From: Flavobacteriaceae bacterium UBA6268
GTDB taxonomy: Bacteria; Bacteroidota; Bacteroidia; Flavobacteriales; Flavobacteriaceae
Assembly (NCBI GenBank): GCA_002440705.1
Contig: DJVA01000023.1
Location: 1 to 18,388 of the forward strand
DNA length: 18,388 nucleotides
Direction of reading: 5' to 3'
Every line of letters starts with the position of its first letter. Positions within the stretch are counted from its first letter, which is position 1. The notes under the pieces were generated by a model that worked only from the letters and a program-made list of their open reading frames with translations, did not search any database and had not been told where the DNA came from. Shown here piece by piece: positions 6,625 through 13,553 of the stretch. Both the position numbers and the translations under genes were made by a program.

Positions 6625-8094
6625 ATGATCCAATCCATTCTAAAGGCAATATCCTGGAAACCTATTTTTTGGGGATTGGCAACAGGTGTATACCCCTTGT
6701 TTTTTTACTATACCCATAATTTTTCCCTTATCAATTCATGGAAACATTTGGGGTTTTTTATCGGACTTTTTTTGTTGCTACCCATGGCTTTGTTTGGATT
6801 GGCGAACTGGTTGATGACAAATCGCCGGATTTCCTCAATAAAACAAATGGAGGTCTTTACTTTTTTGAGCACTTTTACTTTTTTGGTGTTTCTTGAGGTT
6901 TGTCTTTTCGCTGGGATACAATGGATTTTGCTGGTATTTTCCTTTATTTTGGCCATGGCGTTTGCAAAATTTGCAGCTTCTCACTTTGGCAAATTGATTG
7001 TTTTCCAGTGGTTATTGGCATTTGTGGCCTTGTTTGGACTGGTACCAAGAATCATTTCCCAACTCAATTATTCGCAGGAATGGATTCTTCAGCCCGACAA
7101 CATCGAAAGTGTGGTATTTAAAAAAACTCCCAATGTATACTATATTGAACCTGATGGATATGCCAATTTTTCTGAAATGGAAAGGGGGTATTACCAATTA
7201 GATAATGAAAAGTTCAAAACTTTTTTGGAAGAGGAAGGATTTGCAGTCTATGAACATTTTCGCAGTAATTATACTGCCACCTTGGAATCCAATAGTGCTA
7301 CCTTCGCAATGAAACACCATTATTACAATTTTGGCTTCGATTTTTCCGAAATCACAAATGCGAGGGAAGTGATAGTTTCAAAAAACCCGGTTTTGGATAT
7401 TTTCAAGAGAAATGGCTACAAGACACACTTTTTTACAGAAGTTTCATATTTATTGGCCAACTTTCCCAAAATGGGATACGATGTTTGTAATTTCGATTAT
7501 GATGAGGTGTCCCTGGTATCTAAGGGATTTGATTTGAAGAAGGATGTTTTTTCGGCACTTAAGGAATATTTTGAAAAAGATGCTGGTAAACCAAAATTCT
7601 TTTTCATTGAAATTATGAGTCCTGGGCATGTTGAATCTAAAAAAAATGCTACCCTAGGGGCAAAACTGGAAAAGGAAAAGTACATTGAAAAGCTGAAGAT
7701 TTCAAATAGAAAACTAACCCAAATGGTTCAATTTATAACGAATCACGATCCTGAAGCACTTGTTGTAATCATGGCAGACCACGGCGGCTATTTGGGCTTT
7801 GATTATATGTTGCAGATTAGGGACAAACAAGACGACCGCGATTTGGTCTACTCGGCTTTTAGCGCACTGCTAGCAATTAAGTGGCCCGAAGAAAGCATTA
7901 AGGAAAGTTCGCTAGATTTTAGGTCTTCTGTTAATGCTTTTCGTTTACTTTTCAGCTATTTGGGAGACAATAAAAAATATTTGGAACACTTACAGGAAGA
8001 TGCTAGTTATTCCATTATAAAAAACGGGGCTGTTAAAGGCATCTATAAATTAATCGATGAAAATGACCAAGTTGTTTTTGATAAGGTTGATTGA
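6625..8094 (+). CDS. Membrane sulfatase/alkaline phosphatase-superfamily enzyme, paralog 3
   Basis: Predicted 489 residues from ATG 6625. It has the same plan as the two upstream copies: N-terminal hydrophobic helices (about 40-60, 80-115 and 122-142), then a periplasmic catalytic domain opening with TPNVYYIEPDGYANFSEMER. Key residues are D177 (EPDGY), T219 in RSNYTATLESNS (candidate nucleophile), SPGHVES, and MADHGGYLGF (D385, H386). By eye it is closer to paralog 2 than to paralog 1: both share GYYQ after the first metal motif and similar C-termini (GAPKGVYQYIDE versus GAVKGIYKLIDE). Unlike the others it is preceded by a long structured gap and may be expressed separately. All expected superfamily residues are present, so it is probably active. 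Substrate unknown. Confidence 0.87.
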   Translation: MIQSILKAISWKPIFWGLATGVYPLFFYYTHNFSLINSWKHLGFFIGLFLLLPMALFGLANWLMTNRRISSIKQMEVFTFLSTFTFLVFLEVCLFAGIQWILLVFSFILAMAFAKFAASHFGKLIVFQWLLAFVALFGLVPRIISQLNYSQEWILQPDNIESVVFKKTPNVYYIEPDGYANFSEMERGYYQLDNEKFKTFLEEEGFAVYEHFRSNYTATLESNSATFAMKHHYYNFGFDFSEITNAREVIVSKNPVLDIFKRNGYKTHFFTEVSYLLANFPKMGYDVCNFDYDEVSLVSKGFDLKKDVFSALKEYFEKDAGKPKFFFIEIMSPGHVESKKNATLGAKLEKEKYIEKLKISNRKLTQMVQFITNHDPEALVVIMADHGGYLGFDYMLQIRDKQDDRDLVYSAFSALLAIKWPEESIKESSLDFRSSVNAFRLLFSYLGDNKKYLEHLQEDASYSIIKNGAVKGIYKLIDENDQVVFDKVD

Positions 8095-8161
8095 TAAAGT
8101 TAACATGGCTCATAAAAGGCCAAGAATATTATATTGCACACAAAATGGGAGTCTGGCCAAA

Positions 8162-8169
8162 TAAATTTG
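8162..8169 (+). promoter_or_regulatory. Candidate Bacteroidota -7 element (TAAATTTG)
   Basis: This is a perfect match to the TAnnTTTG -7 consensus of Bacteroidota housekeeping sigma, in the 96-bp gap after paralog 3 and 21 bp before ATG 8191. The nearest upstream TTG (8134-8136) is 25 nt away, longer than the usual spacing of about 17-23 nt, so the -33 element is weak. It may give the acyltransferase-aminotransferase-flippase block its own transcription start. Confidence 0.4.
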
Positions 8170-8190
8170 ACCCTTATTGAAAAAAAATAA

Positions 8191-9165
8191 ATGAAATTTA
8201 CAATTACCAGATATAACGCATCCCACCACGAAATATGGGATAATTTTGTTTCCCGAGCCAAGAATGCCACATTTTTGTTCAACCGTAACTTTATGGATTA
8301 TCACGCTCATCGGTTTGAGGATTACTCGCTGATGGTCTATAAGGGTTCCAAACTTTTTGCCCTACTTCCTGCCCACAAAATGAAGCACAGCCTCTGTTCT
8401 CACAATGGACTCACCTATGGAGGCCTCGTACTTTCCGAACAGGCTAAATTGTTGGAAGTCTATGAAGCTTTTAAAACACTGCTGGAATTTCTTGATGAAG
8501 CAGGTTTTCAGAAAATGGAACTTAAGATAATTCCTACCTTTTACAATACCTCGCCAAGCGACGAATTGGCTTTTTTACTCTACAAAGCTAATGCCCACCT
8601 AATGAAACGTGAGGTTTTGATGGTGATCGATTACCAAAACCAGTTGCCTTTCCAGAAAAATAGAAGGGAAGGACTCAACAAGGCGAAACGCAATGGCCTG
8701 GAATTGCGTGTGGACGAAAATTATGAAGGTTTTTGGAACGAAGTGTTGATCCCCAATTTAGCTTCAAAACATCAAGTAGCTCCTGTTCATTCATTAGCGG
8801 AAATTCAATTATTGGCCGCCCGATTTCCCGAAAATATCAAACAGGTTTCGGTATACAAGGAGGGAAAAATTGTTGCCGGAACAACCGTATTTTTAACTAA
8901 AACCACAGTGCACCCCCAATATGTGTCCGGAAATAGGGATAAGAACGCTGACGGCAGTCTGGATTTAGCATACGATTTTGCCATTAATCATTTCAAGCAA
9001 GGGAGGCGTTATTTTGATTTTAATATCTCCAGTGAAGAGAATGGCACAGTCCTCAACCAAGGGTTGATTTTTTGGAAGGAAACCTGTGGAGCAAGGACTT
9101 TTGTGGCCGATAACTACAGCGTGGTGCCCCATTCTTATAAGCAATTAAATCTCATTTTAAAGTGA
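8191..9165 (+). CDS. FemAB/GNAT-like acyltransferase of the amino-sugar pathway
   Basis: Predicted 324-residue cytoplasmic protein starting at ATG 8191 (MKFTITRYNASHHEIW). The N-terminal segment TFLFNRNFMDYHAHRFEDYS and the following SHNGLTYGGL are typical of FemAB-like GNAT proteins (Acetyltransf_6 type) found in Bacteroidota polysaccharide loci next to sugar aminotransferases. The second half (GKIVAGTTVFL, then LDLAYDFAINHFKQG and YFDFNISSEENG) fits the C-terminal GNAT-like lobe. Its stop overlaps the GTG start of the aminotransferase, so coupling is strong. Likely role (inference): N-acylation of the 3-amino group installed by the next gene product, replacing the left-handed beta-helix acetyltransferases (FdtC/QdtC) of the classical pathways. 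The acyl donor could be acetyl-CoA or something else. Confidence 0.82.
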   Translation: MKFTITRYNASHHEIWDNFVSRAKNATFLFNRNFMDYHAHRFEDYSLMVYKGSKLFALLPAHKMKHSLCSHNGLTYGGLVLSEQAKLLEVYEAFKTLLEFLDEAGFQKMELKIIPTFYNTSPSDELAFLLYKANAHLMKREVLMVIDYQNQLPFQKNRREGLNKAKRNGLELRVDENYEGFWNEVLIPNLASKHQVAPVHSLAEIQLLAARFPENIKQVSVYKEGKIVAGTTVFLTKTTVHPQYVSGNRDKNADGSLDLAYDFAINHFKQGRRYFDFNISSEENGTVLNQGLIFWKETCGARTFVADNYSVVPHSYKQLNLILK

Positions 9166-10262
9166 TTCCTTTTTTAAACCTCCGCAAAATAAATGCCCGT
9201 TTTGAAAATGACTTCAAAAACCGATTTGAGGAATTTTTGAATTCCGGACAATACATCCTTGGAAATGGAGTCGCATCATTTGAAACGCGTTTTGCAGCGT
9301 ATTGCGGCGTAAATTACTGTGTAGGTACGGGCAATGGACTGGATGCTTTGCGATTAATCCTAGAGGCCTATAAGGTCCTTGGAAAACTTAAGGAAGAGGA
9401 TGAGATTTTGGTGGCTTCCAATACATTCATTGCTACCATCCTGGCCATCAAACAGGCTGGAATGAAACCCGTCCTGGTTGAGGCTGATGCGTCCAGCTAT
9501 AATTTTAATATCGAAGCACTAAAAAATGCCATTACTCCAAAATCGAAGGCTGTGATGCCTGTTCACCTTTATGGGCAGATAGCTCCCATGGATCCCATTG
9601 CGTCCATTGCTTCACAACACCATTTGTTGGTAATAGAAGATGCTGCCCAAGCACACGGTGCGGTTTGGTTTAATGGGAACAAAGCAGGTAGTTTGGGACA
9701 TGCGGCAGCATTTAGTTTTTACCCTACAAAAAACCTTGGGGCCTTGGGGGATGCTGGGGCGGTGACGACCAACGACCCTGCCCTTGTTTCAGTGGTTAGA
9801 AAGTTAACAAATTATGGAACCGCCACTAAATATGTAAATGATTTGTTGGGCTTTAACTCGAGGTTGGATGAAGTTCAAGCGATTTTTTTGACCGAAAAAC
9901 TATCGCTTCTGGATGCGGATAATCACACAAGAAGAGCCATTGCAAAAAGGTACCTTTCCGAAATAAATAACCCAAAGCTACAGCTGCCAAACTGGGAAGG
10001 AGGAGAGGATCATGTGTTCCATCTTTTTGTGGTGCGGGTAGCATCTAGGGGCCGTTTTATAGACTACTTGAAGCAGCATGAGGTTGGGTGCTTGATTCAT
10101 TATCCCATTGCGCCCCACAAGCAAAAGGCCTTGGAAGAATTTTCAAAATTTCACTATCCTGTAACCGAGCAAATTCACAATGAAGTAGTAAGTTTGCCTA
10201 TGAGCCCAGTGATGACGGATGCAGAGGTGTCTGAAGTGATTGCAGTCGTAAACCAATACTAA
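9162..10262 (+). CDS. fdtB: dTDP-3-keto-6-deoxyhexose aminotransferase (FdtB/QdtB type)
   Basis: PLP-dependent sugar aminotransferase of the DegT/DnrJ/EryC1/StrS family, 366 residues. It would transfer an amino group (usually from glutamate) to C3 of a dTDP-3-keto-6-deoxyhexose. Signatures are the opening MIPFLNLRKINARFENDF, SGQYILGNGVASFE, GTGNGLDALRLIL, VMPVHLYGQIAPMD, VIEDAAQAHGA (D160) and SFYPTKNLGALGDAGAV with K190 as the PLP lysine, then LIHYPIAPHKQ. Length is normal for the family. The start is GTG 9162, inside the stop of the upstream gene (GTGA overlap); the family's canonical N-terminus begins exactly there. An FdtA/QdtA-type partner lies at 14651. Whether the product is the galacto (Fuc3N) or gluco (Qui3N) sugar depends on that isomerase. 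Confidence 0.92.
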   Translation: MIPFLNLRKINARFENDFKNRFEEFLNSGQYILGNGVASFETRFAAYCGVNYCVGTGNGLDALRLILEAYKVLGKLKEEDEILVASNTFIATILAIKQAGMKPVLVEADASSYNFNIEALKNAITPKSKAVMPVHLYGQIAPMDPIASIASQHHLLVIEDAAQAHGAVWFNGNKAGSLGHAAAFSFYPTKNLGALGDAGAVTTNDPALVSVVRKLTNYGTATKYVNDLLGFNSRLDEVQAIFLTEKLSLLDADNHTRRAIAKRYLSEINNPKLQLPNWEGGEDHVFHLFVVRVASRGRFIDYLKQHEVGCLIHYPIAPHKQKALEEFSKFHYPVTEQIHNEVVSLPMSPVMTDAEVSEVIAVVNQY

Positions 10263-11570
10263 TTGAAGCTACCAAAGTTTATTAGGGAAAACTTGCTTTT
10301 AAAGATGACCTCTTTGAATGCGTTGGTCATTCTTATAAGACTCATTATTTCTTTTTTCATTACGAGGGAAATTACTGGGATTGTTACCAAAGGGCAGTAT
10401 GCTCAAATTGGGAATTTCCGGAATTTGATCGTTCAGTTAACTTCTTTGACTTCCCTTGGTATTTTTAACGGGATCGTAAAGTACGTAGCCGAACACAAAA
10501 AAGATGAAGACCAACTCCAAAAGCTGTTTTCCACTGCAACAGTATTTACCGTGATTGGTTCTATCCTATCCTTTTTTGCCTTGTATTTTGGAGCCGATTA
10601 TTTTGCGGAAAAATACCTGGGGGATCCCAACGATGCCTATTTGATTAAAATTACCGCAGTGGCAATTCCGTTTATAAGTATTCAAAGGGTTTTCAATGGT
10701 GTTATTAATGGACTTTCCCAATACAAAGCTTTTTCCAAGGTCGAATTGATAGCCTACCTTTTTTCTTCAGCCCTCACCCTTTGGTTCCTTTATTGGAAAC
10801 AGTTTGACGGGGTAATCATCTCTATTGCCATGGCTCCGATCATCCAGGTTATTGTTATGCTCTTTATCATGATTCGGGTTTTTAAGGAGTATGTACAATT
10901 CCATCGCCTGCAATGGAAAGCTCCATTGGCAAAAAGTCTTCTTGCCTTTACCATCATGTCTTTTGTTTCGACCATTTTGGTTCAAGAAATCGAGGTTTGG
11001 ATCCGAAATACCATCGAGTACAAATTGGGAGCTGATGATGCTGGGATATGGACAGGACTCATGGCTTTTTCCAAAAACTACATGGTTTTCCTCAACGCTA
11101 TTATGACGCTTTACGTACTCCCCAAGTTTGCAGGAATTCACCATCGAGCAGGTTTTATGAACGAACTCGGGACCATCTATAAAACCCTTTTACCCTTGTT
11201 CGGAGCAGGAATGCTCTTGGTATATTTTCTTCGTTATTTTTTAATCGATATACAGTTTAAGGGCGATTACAGTGCCATGGCCCCACTCTTTAAATGGCAG
11301 TTGCTTGGGGATTTCATCCGATTGGGCTCTGTAATCTTGGCCTCACAATTTCTAGCCAAGAAAATGGTGTACAATTTTATTTTTACGGAAGTATTGTCCT
11401 TGGCCTTATTTTACGGATTTTCGGTAATTTTCATAAAATGGTATGGGGTTGAGGGAGTAACCATGGCGCATTTTGTTCGCTACATTGTTTATTTCGCAGT
11501 GGTATATGTCTTAATTTTGAGGTATTTCAAAAAACAAAAAAACAACAATCAAAATGCTGAAAAAGTGTAA
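10263..11570 (+). CDS. Wzx/WzxE-like polysaccharide flippase
   Basis: Predicted multi-spanning inner-membrane protein of the MOP superfamily that would flip undecaprenyl-diphosphate-linked repeat units. The full frame from TTG 10263, directly after the aminotransferase stop, gives 435 residues; ATG 10305 (MTSLNALVILIRLIISFFIT) gives 421 and is an alternative. About 12 hydrophobic segments are spread over the length. The N-terminal region with GQYAQIGNFRNLIVQLTSL and GIFNGIVKYVAEHKKDE resembles WzxE/O-antigen translocases, which carry a similar Q-x-x-N and N-G-x-V-K-Y-x-A-E pattern. The C-terminus is lysine- and asparagine-rich. The last 17 nt overlap the dioxygenase gene. The tight fit with the aminotransferase mirrors the rffA-wzxE arrangement of enterobacterial common antigen, which supports the call. 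Confidence 0.88.
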   Translation: MKLPKFIRENLLLKMTSLNALVILIRLIISFFITREITGIVTKGQYAQIGNFRNLIVQLTSLTSLGIFNGIVKYVAEHKKDEDQLQKLFSTATVFTVIGSILSFFALYFGADYFAEKYLGDPNDAYLIKITAVAIPFISIQRVFNGVINGLSQYKAFSKVELIAYLFSSALTLWFLYWKQFDGVIISIAMAPIIQVIVMLFIMIRVFKEYVQFHRLQWKAPLAKSLLAFTIMSFVSTILVQEIEVWIRNTIEYKLGADDAGIWTGLMAFSKNYMVFLNAIMTLYVLPKFAGIHHRAGFMNELGTIYKTLLPLFGAGMLLVYFLRYFLIDIQFKGDYSAMAPLFKWQLLGDFIRLGSVILASQFLAKKMVYNFIFTEVLSLALFYGFSVIFIKWYGVEGVTMAHFVRYIVYFAVVYVLILRYFKKQKNNNQNAEKV

Positions 11571-12384
11571 TCTAAATATCGATGGAATCCCCTACGGATT
11601 TGAGGTTGAGGGTGATTTTTTTTGGGGCGAAGACCAACTACTGTTCCAAACTGAAAACAACGTCATATCAAAAACTACCTGGAAACAAGAAGGATTTGGT
11701 ATCGTTGAAGCGTTTACGCCACAGGAATTTAGCGCTTTGCGCAACTCGGTTGAAAAAAACATCATCAAAGCGCTTCAACATCAAGGAATCCATGTGCCTG
11801 AAAGTGGATTCAACCTAGAGGATTACCACCAATTTGTTAACGATGATGCCGATCATTTTAAGGTTATTTCCATCACGCGAAACTTGGTAAATGAGGATTT
11901 CGATTTTGACATCGAATTGTTGGTCGATCGTTTTTCTAAAGCGGTTGGTTATCCATTAACATCTTGGGTAGAGGAATTGCAACGTACCCACATACAGTTG
12001 CGCATCAACCGGCCGCATAGTTTGGATATAAACCCACCCCACAAGGACGGTTACTTGAGTGTTTGGGAAGACATTGTGAATGTTTGGATTCCTATTGCGG
12101 GCTGTAATGAAAATACGTCACTTCCTGTAGCTTCCGGAAGCCATCTTTGGAATGAAAAAGAAATTTACAGAACCCAAGGCAAAGGGGCCAAAATTAATGG
12201 AAATGTCTACAACGTACCGTGCATTTTAACTACTAAAAGTGGGCAACTGAACATGATAAGGCCCAATCCGAAAGAAGGGGAAGCATTGCTGTTTACACCG
12301 TTTTTGATTCATGGGGCAGCCGTGAACTTAAGTGACCAAACCCGGGTTTCCATGGAGCTTCGTTTTCCGAGGAAAAAAGGTTAG
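11554..12384 (+). CDS. PhyH-like Fe(II)/2-oxoglutarate dioxygenase
   Basis: Predicted 276-residue cytoplasmic oxygenase. The double-stranded beta-helix ligands are readable: H163 and D165 in PPHKDGY, H253 in LLFTPFLIHGAAVN, and R264 (TRVSMELRF) as the likely 2-oxoglutarate contact. LPVASGSHLWNE is typical of phytanoyl-CoA dioxygenase-like proteins. The N-terminal 50 residues form a separate small segment before TTWKQEGFGIVEAFTPQEF. A T8 tract (11616-11623) lies in codons 21-24. The gene begins inside the 3' end of the flippase gene and its stop overlaps the stop of the convergent glycosyltransferase gene (TTAG at 12381-12384). Hydroxylation or oxidative modification of a sugar, lipid carrier or small metabolite is plausible; the substrate is unknown. 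Confidence 0.85.
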   Translation: MLKKCNLNIDGIPYGFEVEGDFFWGEDQLLFQTENNVISKTTWKQEGFGIVEAFTPQEFSALRNSVEKNIIKALQHQGIHVPESGFNLEDYHQFVNDDADHFKVISITRNLVNEDFDFDIELLVDRFSKAVGYPLTSWVEELQRTHIQLRINRPHSLDINPPHKDGYLSVWEDIVNVWIPIAGCNENTSLPVASGSHLWNEKEIYRTQGKGAKINGNVYNVPCILTTKSGQLNMIRPNPKEGEALLFTPFLIHGAAVNLSDQTRVSMELRFPRKKG

Positions 12385-13523
12385 TTTCCTTTCGTCCATT
12401 TTTCAAAATACAACTGGGCACAGTTCACATAATGGTGGTGCTGTTCAATAAATTGTCGGGCATTTCGTGAAATTTCCTGCATTTTTTCGGGGTGCGAAAG
12501 CAACCATTCCAACTTCGAGGCTATCGCTTTTGCATCCGGAAGTGCATTAATGGCTACAGTATCTTCTCCCAGGCCATAATATTCCAGCCATTCTTTTTCG
12601 GCCCCCGTAAAAACAATTTTACCTTTAGCCATAGCTTCCAAGGCATTAAACCCTTGATCGTACGCAAAAACTTGATCCAGTAGGATGTGCGCATCATCAA
12701 AAAGTTGGATGTAGGTATCATAAGGAACGCTTTCAACGGTTCTTATGGTAATTTTATCTGAATACTTTTGATTTAATAGTTCCAAGGCTTCTTCAAATAA
12801 ATAATTGCCTTTTTTAAAATAATTTTCCCGATTGATTCCATGGAAAATAATCAAATTTCCCTCCATTAGTACAGGAAGGTATTTCAGGACGTCTGTATTG
12901 ATGGGGTTGGGTACCATACCCAAGTATTTGGGATGGCCTATTAAAGGGATGTGGTAGTCCAGATCGGAAGCAATAACCCCCTTGATGTTTTTAAAGACAT
13001 AAGCGTGGAGCTCTTCAAAATCCTTTCTAAGGTATTTAACAATCGACAGGTAATTGTTCTTGTTTTTTTTGCCCTCAAAGTAGGGAGTTAAGATGGAATA
13101 TCTGAACCTTTTTTCCCAAGCATATTTTACACTTAAATGATCTAAACCGCAGGAAAGCAAAAAGACTTTGGAATTGTGCTGAAAGAGATAATCGAGTAAT
13201 TTCTTTTCGGTTTTTGGGAGAGTTGAAAAAGTACACTCATTGATTAATTGAACAATATCGTAGTCCCTAAGAAGGTGTTTGTATTTAAAAAATTGCCGCT
13301 GAATGTCCAACGAGTAGAGGTCAACCTTTAAAAAACGATTTGTAAACTTGTTGAGCCAAAGGGATCCTCCTTTTTTGAACCGAACCTTAAAATTGAGATC
13401 GACCTTGCGCTTTTTGAAACCGTCGCCCAAGCCTACCACAAAAACCTCATGTCCCAATTGCACCAACCCTTCCTTTAAGGTTTTGTGTGAAGAATTATAC
13501 TCGCCAACTAGGAGGATTTTCAT
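12381..13523 (-). CDS. Glycosyltransferase, GT4-like
   Basis: Predicted 380-residue GT-B-fold enzyme starting at ATG (complement of 13521-13523), MKILLVGEYNSSHKTLKEGL. The C-terminal half carries the nucleotide-sugar region: HGINRENYFKKGNYLFEEAL, then DDAHILLDQVF followed by GFNALEAMAKGKIVFTG (E296 in the position of the GT4 E-x7-E pair) and a final helix of the form SRNARQFIEQHHHY. The N-terminal half is only loosely conserved, as expected for an acceptor-binding domain. It lies opposite its neighbours: stops overlap by 4 nt with the dioxygenase on one side, and the start is 30 bp from the divergent GT4 gene on the other. Donor and acceptor are unknown. Confidence 0.85.
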   Translation of the reverse strand: MKILLVGEYNSSHKTLKEGLVQLGHEVFVVGLGDGFKKRKVDLNFKVRFKKGGSLWLNKFTNRFLKVDLYSLDIQRQFFKYKHLLRDYDIVQLINECTFSTLPKTEKKLLDYLFQHNSKVFLLSCGLDHLSVKYAWEKRFRYSILTPYFEGKKNKNNYLSIVKYLRKDFEELHAYVFKNIKGVIASDLDYHIPLIGHPKYLGMVPNPINTDVLKYLPVLMEGNLIIFHGINRENYFKKGNYLFEEALELLNQKYSDKITIRTVESVPYDTYIQLFDDAHILLDQVFAYDQGFNALEAMAKGKIVFTGAEKEWLEYYGLGEDTVAINALPDAKAIASKLEWLLSHPEKMQEISRNARQFIEQHHHYVNCAQLYFEKWTKGN

Positions 13524-13553
13524 CGAATTATCATAATTTTAAAACTTCATTGA
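13524..13553. promoter_or_regulatory. 30-bp divergent intergenic region
   Basis: This very short AT-rich spacer separates two divergent glycosyltransferase start codons. On the plus strand, TAATTTTA at 13534-13541 is a near match to TAnnTTTG, but no -33 TTG is present at a proper distance. Any promoter for either gene must reach into the coding sequence of the other. Low confidence for a precise element. Confidence 0.25.

Noticed and set aside
3254..8094. The three paralogs as lipoteichoic acid synthases or phosphoethanolamine transferases by name
   Set aside because: The superfamily residues fit, but no family-specific motif decides between transferase, phosphatase and sulfatase, so a specific name would be unsupported.
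10767..11144. 125-codon minus-strand open frame inside the flippase gene
   Set aside because: It is antisense to a strong coding region with clear family features; the product is low-complexity and matches nothing.
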